From the NCBI RefSeq assembly GCF_001425945.1, contig NZ_LMEB01000004.1:582761-646760 (forward strand): DNA of 64,000 nt, read 5' to 3'. Positions 56,050-63,836 of this stretch are shown here, piece by piece. The position numbers and the translations under genes are program-made. Each line of letters starts with the position of its first letter. Positions within the stretch are counted from its first letter, which is position 1. The notes beneath the pieces were generated by a model. The model searched no databases. It was not told where the DNA came from and saw nothing but the letters and a program-made list of their open reading frames with translations. Source of the DNA: Brevundimonas sp. Root1279. Lineage in GTDB: Bacteria > Pseudomonadota > Alphaproteobacteria > Caulobacterales > Caulobacteraceae.

Positions 56050-56820
56050 ATGAAGACCCTCCTCCTCGCAACCGCCGCCGCCGCGGCCCTGTTCGCCGCT
56101 CCCGCCCTGGCCCAGGACGCCGGCGTCGGCTCGATCGGCGGCACCCTCGGCCTGTCGCAGGTCGAAGCGTTCGGCGATGAAGCCACCATCGAGACCTCCG
56201 CGGTCGACGTCGCTGTCGCCACGGACATCGCCGGCTTCACCGTCACCATCGACGGCGCCTTCAACAAGCCCATCGACAACGACGACAACGTCAACAGCAG
56301 CGTCGGCGGCCGCATCCACGGTTCGAAGGACTTCGGCGGCTTCCGCGCCGGCGCCTTCTACGGCTCCAGCGAAGTGCTCGGCGACTACATGCAGTCCTAC
56401 GGCCTTGAGGGCCAATACTACCTGAGCGACGTGACCGTCTCGGGTTCGGTGGCCTACGAGACCGTCGACGACCTGGACGTCGAGGCCGTCAGCTTCGGCG
56501 GTGACGTCGCCTACTTCGTGAACCCGAACTTCCGCGTCAACGGCGGCCTGGGCTTCACCAACTTCGACGCCGGCGCCGGCGCCGAGACCGACGGCTGGCA
56601 GGCCGACATCGGCGGCGAACTCAAGTTCGGCGACTCGCCGTTCAGCGCCTTCGCCAACTTCAACCACTCTGAGCTGGAAGACCTCGACCTGTCGGTCCAC
56701 AGCTTCACCTTCGGCGTCCGCCTGAGCTTCGGCGGCGACCTGCAGACGCGCGACCGCAAGGGCGGCGACCTGGGCCGTTCGGCCGCCGGTATCGGCCCCG
56801 TGGCCGCGCTGCTGAACTAA
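56050..56820 (+). CDS. Outer-membrane beta-barrel (porin-like) protein 1
   Basis: 256 aa from the ATG at 56050, opening a classical signal peptide (MKTLLLATAAAAALFAAPAL). The mature part is made of alternating strands (VTVSGSVAYETVDDLDVEAV, VAYFVNPNFRVNGGLGFTNF, FTFGVRLSFGG) rich in Gly, Asp and aromatic residues. After the last strand there is a 25-residue tail (RKGGDLGRSAAGIGPVAALL) without a terminal Phe, unusual for a barrel. A near-identical arrangement is repeated in the next gene, so the two are tandem paralogues. Confidence 0.8.
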   Translation: MKTLLLATAAAAALFAAPALAQDAGVGSIGGTLGLSQVEAFGDEATIETSAVDVAVATDIAGFTVTIDGAFNKPIDNDDNVNSSVGGRIHGSKDFGGFRAGAFYGSSEVLGDYMQSYGLEGQYYLSDVTVSGSVAYETVDDLDVEAVSFGGDVAYFVNPNFRVNGGLGFTNFDAGAGAETDGWQADIGGELKFGDSPFSAFANFNHSELEDLDLSVHSFTFGVRLSFGGDLQTRDRKGGDLGRSAAGIGPVAALLN

Positions 56821-56845
56821 GGCACGTCCTAAACGACGGACCGAT

Positions 56846-56871
56846 CCCCGCCGGCCCTGCCGGCGGGGCTT
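56846..56871 (+). terminator. Terminator-like hairpin between the two barrel genes
   Basis: CCCCGCCGGC / GCCGGCGGGG with a CCT loop, then CTTTCC. The T-run is short, so some read-through into the second barrel gene is likely. Confidence 0.7.
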
Positions 56872-56920
56872 TCCGGCGCGCCCCTCCCCAGGCCCGCCTC
56901 TCGACCAAGGAATAAAGACA

Positions 56921-57694
56921 ATGAAGACCCTTCTCCTCGCGACCGCCGCGGTCGCCGCCTTCGCCGCTGCCCCGGCCATGGCCCAGGACGTCGTCGGCTC
57001 GGCCGGCATCACCCTGAACCACACCCAATTCGAAGCCTCGGGCCTCGGCGTTGAAGCCGACACCGACGGCTTCGCGATCGACGCCGGCGTCGCCATCCCG
57101 GTCGGCGAAGCCTGGACCGTCACGCTCGACGGCGTCTTCGGCTACACCGCCAACGAACAGACCGCCAACGACACCGCCTTCAGCGGCCGCGTCCACGGCA
57201 GCACCCTGTTCGGCGACACCCGCGTGGCCGGCTTCATCGGCGGCGCCGAGGCTGCCGACGAGCAACTGTGGAGCGGCGGCGCCCAGGTCCAGCAGTACAT
57301 GGACAAGGTCACCCTGACCGGCTCGGTGGCCTACGAAACCATCGACGAATTCGACGTCGACGCCTGGACCGTCGGCGGCGACGCCGCCTACTTCATCAAC
57401 CCGGACTTCCGCGTGAACGCCGGCGCCGCCTGGACCACGATCGACTTCTCGGGCTTCGAGACCGACGCCTGGCAGGCCAACATCGGTGGCGAATACCGCG
57501 TGCCGAACAGCGACCTGAGCGTCACCGCCGGCTTCAACCACGCTGAGCTGGAAGACGCCGACGCGACGATCGACACCTTCATGGTCGGCGTGCGCATCTC
57601 GTTCGGCGGCGGCACCCTGCAGTCGCGCGAACGCGCGGGCGCGGACCTGGGCCGCACCGTCGTCGGCGCCGGCTCCTTCGCCGGCGCGCTCTAA
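56921..57694 (+). CDS. Outer-membrane beta-barrel (porin-like) protein 2
   Basis: 257 aa; AAGGAATAAAGACA precedes the ATG. Signal peptide MKTLLLATAAVAAFAAAPAM nearly repeats that of its upstream paralogue. Strands such as VTLTGSVAYETIDEFDVDAW, AAYFINPDFRVNAGAAWTTI and FMVGVRISFGGG align one for one with the first barrel. The tail after the last strand (SRERAGADLGRTVVGAGSFA) is also shared. Likely a duplicate with diverged loops; substrate not known. Confidence 0.8.
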   Translation: MKTLLLATAAVAAFAAAPAMAQDVVGSAGITLNHTQFEASGLGVEADTDGFAIDAGVAIPVGEAWTVTLDGVFGYTANEQTANDTAFSGRVHGSTLFGDTRVAGFIGGAEAADEQLWSGGAQVQQYMDKVTLTGSVAYETIDEFDVDAWTVGGDAAYFINPDFRVNAGAAWTTIDFSGFETDAWQANIGGEYRVPNSDLSVTAGFNHAELEDADATIDTFMVGVRISFGGGTLQSRERAGADLGRTVVGAGSFAGAL

Positions 57695-57719
57695 GAGCCG
57701 TCGACGCCTGACATGACGA

Positions 57720-57751
57720 AGCCCCGGCGGAGCGATCCGCCGGGGCTTTTT
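57720..57751 (+). terminator. Terminator after the barrel pair
   Basis: AGCCCCGGCGG / CCGCCGGGGCT, an 11-bp perfect stem with a 6-nt loop, followed by TTTTT. It ends the barrel transcript before the convergent GIN-domain gene. Confidence 0.92.
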
Positions 57752-57827
57752 CATGCGCGATGGAATGCAGGAAGAACGGGCCCGGAGGGTTCCACGCGCC
57801 GGGCCCGCGCTCCCGTCGTCGGCCGGA

Positions 57828-58709
57828 TCAGCGGCCGATGCGGATGTCGCCCGAGCCGACGATGCTGCGGCTGACCGAGCCGGTGGCTTCCGCGACGCGG
57901 ATGTCGCCCGAGCCGGCGATCGAGACGTCGACGTCCCCGGCGGCGCCGCCGAAGTCGACATCGCCCGAACCGCCGATGGAGATGCTCAGGTTCGGCACGC
58001 GGCCCCGGCGGATGTCGACCTCGCCCGAACCGCCGATGGCGATGTCGGCGTCACCGTTGACCTCGGCCACGATAGCCTTGCCCGAGCCGCCCAGGGCCAG
58101 TTCAAGCGTCCCGGTCGACCCGGCGAGCAGTTCGCCCGACCCGCCGAGCGCGGCGTCCAGCGAGCGCGAGGTGCCCAGGCGCATGGCGCCCGAACCTCCC
58201 GATCTCACGATGACCGGGCCGTCCGTGTTGGCCACGACCCAGTCGCCGCAACCGCCGCTGGACAGGTCGATGGAGGTGGCGCCGCGTCCGACCGAGCCGA
58301 ACACCGCCCCGCCGGCCGAGACGTTCACGTCGCGCGGCGAGCGGATAACGATCAGGGGCGCGTCTTCCAGATTAATACGGCCCAGGTCACGAACCTCGAC
58401 CGAGGCGCCGACGCCCGGACGGGTGTTGTCCGGCCCGGCGCGGCAGTTGTTGATGCTGTCGCCCATGCCGACGCCGGCGATGCGACGGCCGAGGCCTCCG
58501 TCGATGCGGACTTCGTCGCCGCGGCGTTCGACGCGCAGCTGCGGCAGGCGAGAGCTGCCCTGCTCGATCTCGACGGCGACGTCGGCGCGGTCCTCGACAA
58601 TGACGACGACGCGGGCGACCGCGTGTTCGATCTCCACCTCAGGCGACTTGGCGAGTGCAGGGCCGGCGATCGCGGCGATGGCGGCGGCGGACAGCAGGAT
58701 GGCTTTCAT
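57828..58709 (-). CDS. GIN-domain (DUF2807) exported protein
   Basis: 293 aa with signal peptide MKAILLSAAAIAAIAGPALA. The rest is a right-handed beta-helix-like repeat: each turn ends in GSG(D/E/K/A) (GGSGAMRLG, GGSGELLAG, GGSGKAIVA, GGSGEVDIR, GGSGDVDFG, AGSGDIRVA, VGSGDIRIG). This is the GIN/auto-transporter-like head domain of DUF2807, usually periplasmic or surface-exposed and of unknown role. Its promoter has a palindrome in the spacer. Confidence 0.92.
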   Translation of the reverse strand: MKAILLSAAAIAAIAGPALAKSPEVEIEHAVARVVVIVEDRADVAVEIEQGSSRLPQLRVERRGDEVRIDGGLGRRIAGVGMGDSINNCRAGPDNTRPGVGASVEVRDLGRINLEDAPLIVIRSPRDVNVSAGGAVFGSVGRGATSIDLSSGGCGDWVVANTDGPVIVRSGGSGAMRLGTSRSLDAALGGSGELLAGSTGTLELALGGSGKAIVAEVNGDADIAIGGSGEVDIRRGRVPNLSISIGGSGDVDFGGAAGDVDVSIAGSGDIRVAEATGSVSRSIVGSGDIRIGR

Positions 58710-58767
58710 GTCGGGTTCCCTCTCCGGAATGTGTCCGGAAGGTGCGACTGCGCTGCAGCCAAGTCAC

Positions 58768-58796
58768 TTTAAATCGAGGTCATGACCTCGTTGTAA
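58768..58796 (-). promoter_or_regulatory. Promoter with operator palindrome for the GIN-domain gene
   Basis: On the minus strand TTACAA (58796-58791), a 17-bp spacer and TTTAAA (58773-58768). The spacer contains the perfect 16-bp palindrome CGAGGTCATGACCTCG (58775-58790). The start of transcription would fall about 50 nt before the ATG at 58709. A repressor binding in the spacer is the simplest reading. Confidence 0.65.
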
Positions 58797-58821
58797 GGTG
58801 AAACCCCGAGAAGCGGAGCGG

Positions 58822-59739
58822 TCAGGCGCCCGCCTGGGCCTTGAGGGCGGCGGCCCCGTCCGTCGCCGTCGCATCGGGCTCGAAGTCCCGTTGCAGGTTC
58901 GCGATCCGGCTCTTCATCGCCCCTGCCCGCTTCAGGGCCAGCGAGGCCGCCCACCGCGCCGCCAGCTCAGGTCCGCTCATGCGATCCGTCAGTCGCGGCG
59001 CGCGCCCCGCCCGTCGCAGGACCGCGTTGGTGAACAGCGCCCCGTTGCGGAACCGCGAACTCCAGGTCTGGAAGTCCATGGACAGCGAGACGCAGAAGCG
59101 ATCGAGATTCTCCACCCGATGCGGGGCGTAGAGCGGCCAGGTCAGGGCCTGCCCCGGCTCTAGGTCGACGACCTGGGCGTCGGCCTCGAAGGCCAGGCTG
59201 TAGGGCAGCTCCTCGGTCTGCTGGCGGGCGACGACCTGCTCCATGTCGACCTCGGCTAGGTGCGTCTCGTCGCCCGGATAGACGAAGATCCGTTTGCGGC
59301 CGCGCATGTGGAACAGCACCACGCCGGCGGCGTCGAAATGGTAGGGCACCCGCGCCTTGGGCGAGGACAGGATCAGTTGGCCGGCGTTGCGCACGGCGCG
59401 CAGCCCCGGATAGGCGGCCTGCAGCCCGCCGAACTCGATCATGGCCGCGGCCCACAGCTCGGGCCAGCCGCGCTCGACCTCCCGCAGATTGACCCACAAG
59501 CGGCCCTGCTGGATCGCCTCAAGCAGGCCGGCGCCGTCCAGCCGCCCCCGGGCGCCGGTGCGCAGCGAGACCTGACCCTCGTCGTCGAAGTCGTACAGGT
59601 TGATGTCGAACAGCTCGGCCGGGTAGCGATCCAGCACGGCGGCGAGCGCCTCGTCGCTGGCGAAGCCCTGCTCCACCAGGCGATGCGGGTGGACGCGCGC
59701 CTCGGCGATCGGTCCGGCGTAGCGGGTGCGTTTCGTCAT
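58822..59739 (-). CDS. Cupin/JmjC-like dioxygenase-family protein
   Basis: 305 aa. The iron-site pattern is HFD (His134, Asp136) in VPYHFDAAGVVLFHMRGRKR, followed by IFVYPGDE and the distal His207 in WPLYAPHRVENLD, as in cupin_8/JmjC-type 2-oxoglutarate oxygenases. The Lys that usually binds 2-oxoglutarate is not certain. The N-terminal part (LFDINLYDFDDEGQVSLRTG) is family-specific. It follows the GNAT gene by 11 bp and probably works with it on the same substrate. Confidence 0.82.
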   Translation of the reverse strand: MTKRTRYAGPIAEARVHPHRLVEQGFASDEALAAVLDRYPAELFDINLYDFDDEGQVSLRTGARGRLDGAGLLEAIQQGRLWVNLREVERGWPELWAAAMIEFGGLQAAYPGLRAVRNAGQLILSSPKARVPYHFDAAGVVLFHMRGRKRIFVYPGDETHLAEVDMEQVVARQQTEELPYSLAFEADAQVVDLEPGQALTWPLYAPHRVENLDRFCVSLSMDFQTWSSRFRNGALFTNAVLRRAGRAPRLTDRMSGPELAARWAASLALKRAGAMKSRIANLQRDFEPDATATDGAAALKAQAGA

Positions 59740-59750
59740 CGGGCTCTGTC

Positions 59751-60917
59751 TCAGGCGGGAACGGCGCGGGCCGAGCCGGCCTTGGCTTTCGCCAGCGCGG
59801 CGCCCGCGGCCTGGACGGCGCCGCGGAACCGGTCGACGCGCGACACCTCACAGGCCTCGATGGCCGCCCAGCGTCGCCGGACGCTGGCGCGCAACCGGTC
59901 GCCGCGATCGCCGCCGGCCGCGTTCAGGACCCCGACGGCCGCCTGGCTGACCGCTGCGCCAAGTCCCGGCCGCAACACCATGGCTTCGCGCACGGTGCGG
60001 GCCTCGTTGCAGAAATACTTCTTGTAGTGCTCGCCCTCGAAACCAAAGTCGAAGGTGCGATAGCCGAGCTCGGCCGCCAGCCGCATGGTGTCCATGCTGA
60101 GCAGGATGCCCGGCGAGCAGCGCGCCAGGCTCGGCTCATAGGCGGGGAACCAGAAATGGTACTGGTCGTCCGCATGCATCGAGTATTCGATCGCCGTCAG
60201 CCGATCCCCGGCCCACAGCCCGGCCATGGAAGCGCCGAAGCCGTCGATGTCGGTCTTCAGCAGGGCGTGCAGCAGGTCGGCGGTCCAGCCGCAGGCGAAG
60301 ATGTCGTGGCGCCCGGTCCGCCGGTACTGGTCCCGCTTCAACCCGATCAGCCAGTCCAGCAGGCCCGGATCGCGCAGGCCGCGCCCGGCGCGCAGCGGCC
60401 CCAGCTCGGCCTCCATGCTGCGGCGCGCCCGCTCCTTGTCCTTGAAGAATTTGCCCTGGGCGCTGCGGCGCTCGGCGTACCAGGCGTCATAACCGCCCTC
60501 GCCCATCCGCACCTGCACCGTTCGCCGCGTCTCGCCGAGGTCCCGGCCGTCCAGGCCCGTCGCGCCGACCCAGGCGGTGACGTTCAGCCGTGAAGCCTTG
60601 AGAACGGCCGCGGCCTCCTCCAGCGTCGGGGCCTCGCCCGGGCGGGCGATGATCCCGTGGTAGTCGTTCATCGGCGCGGCCAAGGGCTGCAGGGCCCCGC
60701 CGCGGCGCTGGTGCGGGAAGAAGCCGACGGTCTGGCCGCCACGGGTGAAGATCGCCACGGCCGAGCCGGGGCTGATGCGCCCGGCGATCTTTACGAACTC
60801 GGGCCGGAAATAGGGACTGGCCAGCGCCGGGGCCGCGGCCAGCATGGCCCGCCAGGCTGCCCAGTCGGGCTCGCCGAGCTCTTCGATCCTGACGACCTCG
60901 ACCTTGAGCGCGCCCAT
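59751..60917 (-). CDS. GNAT/FemAB-like acyltransferase (CelD/BcsL type)
   Basis: 388 aa from the ATG at 60917, with GGGGA 8 nt upstream; an in-frame start at 60953 is possible. The first half includes SPYFRPEFVKIAGRISPGSA and TVGFFPHQRRGGALQPLAAP; the second half is an Acetyltransf_6 domain: AGLWAGDRLTAIEYSMHADD, YHFWFPAYEPSLARCSPGIL and FDFGFEGEHYKKYFCNEART. Members include cellulose-locus CelD and the Caulobacter holdfast protein HfsK, which modify polysaccharides. Coupled with the downstream cupin gene. Substrate not known here. Confidence 0.85.
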   Translation of the reverse strand: MGALKVEVVRIEELGEPDWAAWRAMLAAAPALASPYFRPEFVKIAGRISPGSAVAIFTRGGQTVGFFPHQRRGGALQPLAAPMNDYHGIIARPGEAPTLEEAAAVLKASRLNVTAWVGATGLDGRDLGETRRTVQVRMGEGGYDAWYAERRSAQGKFFKDKERARRSMEAELGPLRAGRGLRDPGLLDWLIGLKRDQYRRTGRHDIFACGWTADLLHALLKTDIDGFGASMAGLWAGDRLTAIEYSMHADDQYHFWFPAYEPSLARCSPGILLSMDTMRLAAELGYRTFDFGFEGEHYKKYFCNEARTVREAMVLRPGLGAAVSQAAVGVLNAAGGDRGDRLRASVRRRWAAIEACEVSRVDRFRGAVQAAGAALAKAKAGSARAVPA

Positions 60918-61058
60918 CGGCTGTCCCCTGCCCGCGGCCCGAGGGACCGCCATTCGGCCGCAGGGTTAACCCGACGCCTCTTTCAGCGGGGTAAGCCGTC
61001 ATGGTGAACGAAACCTGCCTTGGACGGGGGCGTTGGCCTTGCCGTAAAGGAGACCGCC

Positions 61059-61250
61059 ATGGCCGACCCCCGCCCCACCGAACTCGACACTGACCGAGAC
61101 CCAGGACGCGCAAACGAATACGAACAGGAACGCGTCCCTGCCCGCGAGGGCGAAGCCCCGCGCCCGGCCCAGGAACCGCCCGGTTCGGAAGGCAGCAGCA
61201 ACAGCGGCGAAACCGCCACCGATCCAGCCACCGGAAAGCCCAACCCTTGA
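61059..61250 (+). CDS. Small disordered hydrophilic protein
   Basis: 63 aa from the ATG at 61059, with AAAGGAG 6 nt upstream. The sequence is rich in Pro, Glu, Asp and Gly (TELDTDRDPGRANEYEQERV, then PAREGEAPRPAQEPPGSEGS), with no hydrophobic core, so it is likely disordered. Family not recognised. Its stop overlaps the TTG start of the SGNH hydrolase (TTGA), so it may serve partly as a coupled leader gene. Confidence 0.6.
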   Translation: MADPRPTELDTDRDPGRANEYEQERVPAREGEAPRPAQEPPGSEGSSNSGETATDPATGKPNP

Positions 61251-62008
61251 AGTCAGCCTCCGCGTCCCTCGCCGCCGCCCTCGCCCTGCTCGCCGCCGCG
61301 CCGGCCTTCGCCCAGGCCCCTGAGTCGCAAACTGTTCCCGCCGCCTGCCCGGTCAGCGCCGATCACGTGACGGCCAACATGGGGCTTGAGCGCAGCCGCG
61401 CCGCGGTCGCGGACGGCAAGCTGACCATCCTGGCCATGGGCTCGTCCTCGATCGAGGGCGTCGGAGCCAGTCGCCGCGAGCTCAGCTTCGTCCCGCTGCT
61501 CGAGGCCGGGCTCGAAAGCCGGTTGGCCGGCGTCGAGGTGACCGTGGTCAACAAGGGCATCGGCGGCGAGACCGCCAAGGAGACCGCCGACCGCCTCGAA
61601 CGCGAGATCGCCGCGAGCCGCCCGGACCTGGTGATCTGGCAACTGGGCACCAACGACGTGCTGCGCGACCGGCCGATGGCGGACGTCTTCGCGGACTTCC
61701 GCCGCGGCCAGGACGTCCTCGACGCCGCCGGGGTCGACGTCCTGCTGATCGATCCCCAGCGCCTGCCCGAAGCCACGACCAACGCCAATTTCCGCGGCCG
61801 CAATCCGGCGCTCGGCGAGGTGGCGCGTCTGATCGGGCTCGAGGGCGGCCGCAAACACTATGCGGTGCTGACGCGCTTTGCGGCCATGCACGACTGGGAC
61901 GGTCTGGATCGCGGCGGCGTCGGCCCCGACGATCTGCACCTCAACGACCAGGGCTACGCCTGCTGGGCCGCGGTCACCGCTGAAGGCCTGGCGGCGGCCC
62001 TGCGGTAG
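61247..62008 (+). CDS. Secreted SGNH/GDSL hydrolase
   Basis: 253 aa from the TTG at 61247, opening a signal peptide (KSASASLAAALALLAAAPAF). SGNH blocks: GSSSIEG (residues 65-71, nucleophile Ser), GIGGET (block II Gly), GTND (134-137, Asn) and DDLHLN (228-233, Asp/His). It probably removes acyl or acetyl groups from a carbohydrate or lipid in the periplasm. Upstream coupling to a 63-residue disordered protein is unusual. Confidence 0.9.
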   Translation: MKSASASLAAALALLAAAPAFAQAPESQTVPAACPVSADHVTANMGLERSRAAVADGKLTILAMGSSSIEGVGASRRELSFVPLLEAGLESRLAGVEVTVVNKGIGGETAKETADRLEREIAASRPDLVIWQLGTNDVLRDRPMADVFADFRRGQDVLDAAGVDVLLIDPQRLPEATTNANFRGRNPALGEVARLIGLEGGRKHYAVLTRFAAMHDWDGLDRGGVGPDDLHLNDQGYACWAAVTAEGLAAALR

Positions 62009-62079
62009 GGGAAGGCGGGTCGGAGGGAACGTCCAGCGATCCGGCGGATTGAACGGACCCCGCAACCGTTCGGAATCCC

Positions 62080-63174
62080 ATGTCCTTTCGTCTGATCGCC
62101 GCCTCCGCCAGTCTACTCGCACTCGCCGCATGCGGCGCGCCGCCGCCGGAAGAGCAGACCGCCGAAGCCCCCGCCGCAGGCGCGACGGCCCCGGCGGGTT
62201 CGCCGGTCCTGACCGTCGCCCAGATCGAGGCCGGCGTCCCGGCAGCGGCCCCGGCCGCCGCGCCCGCCCCGGCGCCGACGACCCCGACGGCCCCGGGCGC
62301 CGATCCCGCTACCCCCCCGACCGCCGCGCCGACCCCGCCCGACCCCGGTTTGGTGCGCCTGCAGATCCTGCTCGACCGCAGCGCCTTCTCGCCCGGAGTC
62401 ATCGACGGCCTGCACGGCGAAAACACCCGTCAGGCCATCGCCGCCTGGCGCAAGGCCAACAATCTCGGCCAGGGGGACGTCGCTGACGCCGCCCTGCTGG
62501 AGCGTCTCGCCCGAACCGACGCTGCGCCCGTCATGGCCAGCTACACCCTGACCGCCGCCGACGTGGGCGGTCCGTTCAGCCCGCCGCCGGGCGGCGACCT
62601 GCAGGCGCAAGCCGCGGGCGGCGCCAACTATTCCACCCCGCTCGAACGCCTCGCCGAACGCTTCCACATCACTGAGGCCCTGCTGCAAGGGCTGAACCCC
62701 GGCGTCGACTTCCGCCGCGCCGGCCAGGCCATCGTCGTCCCAGCCGTTGCGGACCGCCCGATCGGCCAGGTCGCCCGCATCGTCATCGACAAGTCCGAGC
62801 GGTCGGCCCGCGCCTTCGACGCCTCGGGCAAGCTGTTGGCCTTCTATCCGGCGACCATCGGCTCGTCCGAGCGGCCGGCTCCTTCGGGGACGCTGCGCGT
62901 CGTCGGCGTCGCCCCTGAGCCCGACTACACCTACGACCCGGCCAAGCTCAGCTACGACCGCGGAGACAAGAAGGTCGTGGTCCCCGCCGGTCCCAACAAT
63001 CCGGTCGGCTCGGTGTGGATCGAGCTGTCGCGCGACAGCTACGGCATTCACGGCTCGCCGGATCCGTCCAAGATCGCCAAGACGGCCTCGAACGGCTGCA
63101 TCCGCCTGACCAACTGGGACGCCGAGCAACTGGCGGCGGCGGTGAAACCCGGCGTCGAGGTGCGCTTCATCTAG
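62080..63174 (+). CDS. L,D-transpeptidase lipoprotein with peptidoglycan-binding domain
   Basis: 364 aa. Lipobox LLALAACG (Cys18), an Ala/Pro-rich linker (about 20-90), PG_binding_1 domain (LQILLDRSAFSPGVIDGLHG), a LysM-like segment (LERLAERFHITEALLQGLNP) and the YkuD catalytic domain: HGSPDPSKIAKTASNGCIRL with His324 and Cys340. It would make 3-3 crosslinks or anchor proteins to the wall. Its TAG shares CTAG with the stop of the convergent small gene. Confidence 0.95.
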   Translation: MSFRLIAASASLLALAACGAPPPEEQTAEAPAAGATAPAGSPVLTVAQIEAGVPAAAPAAAPAPAPTTPTAPGADPATPPTAAPTPPDPGLVRLQILLDRSAFSPGVIDGLHGENTRQAIAAWRKANNLGQGDVADAALLERLARTDAAPVMASYTLTAADVGGPFSPPPGGDLQAQAAGGANYSTPLERLAERFHITEALLQGLNPGVDFRRAGQAIVVPAVADRPIGQVARIVIDKSERSARAFDASGKLLAFYPATIGSSERPAPSGTLRVVGVAPEPDYTYDPAKLSYDRGDKKVVVPAGPNNPVGSVWIELSRDSYGIHGSPDPSKIAKTASNGCIRLTNWDAEQLAAAVKPGVEVRFI

Positions 63175-63500
63175 CCGTCCGGCTGGTCCGCGGCCCAACC
63201 GGCATAGGGGGTGTTTCGCGCCATATGCCGGTTGTAGTCGGGCGCGCCGTCGGTCCACCAGGCCGGCCCGCGCTCGCCGAGCCCGACCTTGGCCAGGTCG
63301 ACCGCCTTGCGCGCGGTGGCCAGCCCCTTCGGGTCATGACGCCGCTGGGCCTCGCGCACGCCCCGCCGCGCCGCCATCAAGGCATTGACCAGGGCCGTTC
63401 GGCGCGCCGACGACAGATCGGGGCGGGCCGCACGCCACAGCCGGCCGCGCACCAGGATGTACCGGCCGTCAGGCGTCACCGGAGGCGGCGCGTCTTCCAT
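63171..63500 (-). CDS. Small conserved cytoplasmic protein of unknown function
   Basis: 109 aa from the ATG at 63500; an in-frame start at 63614 would run through the tuf terminator. [20 protein letters not shown] and [20 protein letters not shown], then [20 protein letters not shown], are typical of a short conserved family in proteobacteria with no known role. [20 protein letters not shown] near the end is also conserved. Tail-to-tail with the L,D-transpeptidase gene. Confidence 0.8.
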   Translation of the reverse strand: MEDAPPPVTPDGRYILVRGRLWRAARPDLSSARRTALVNALMAARRGVREAQRRHDPKGLATARKAVDLAKVGLGERGPAWWTDGAPDYNRHMARNTPYAGWAADQPDG

Positions 63501-63577
63501 CCTCTGCAAACGAGCACGACGGGCGATCGGCTCCGAGCCGTCCCTCACGCCTCCCGCACGGGGCGACGGCGCACAGC

Positions 63578-63607
63578 AAAACGGCCCCGGAGTTTCCTCC
63601 GGGGCCG
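63578..63607 (-). terminator. Terminator of tuf
   Basis: Perfect 11-bp stem CGGCCCCGGAG / CTCCGGGGCCG with a 4-nt loop, followed on the minus strand by TTTTGC. It stands 27 bp after the duplicated tuf end and 130 bp after the functional stop. Confidence 0.93.
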
Positions 63608-63633
63608 CTCGCATTTCAGGTCAGATCGTCGCG

Positions 63634-63836
63634 ATTAGGCGATGATCTTGGAGACCACGCCGGCGCCGACGGTGCGGCCGCCTTCGCGGATGGCGAAGCG
63701 GAGCTTCTCTTCCATCGCGATCGGGGTGATCAGCCATTAGGCGATGATCTTGGAGACCACGCCGGCGCCGACGGTGCGGCCGCCTTCGCGGATGGCGAAG
63801 CGGAGCTTCTCTTCCATCGCGATCGGGGTGATCAGC
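63634..63836 (-). repeat. tuf: 101-bp tandem duplication of the tuf 3' end
   Basis: Bases 63634-63734 and 63736-63836 are identical over 101 bp with a single base between them (period 102). Reading on the minus strand, the copy at 63736-63836 is the end of the live tuf gene (stop TAA 63739-63737); the other is an untranslated repeat of the last 33 codons and the stop, in the same frame. It precedes the terminator. Confidence 0.95.
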
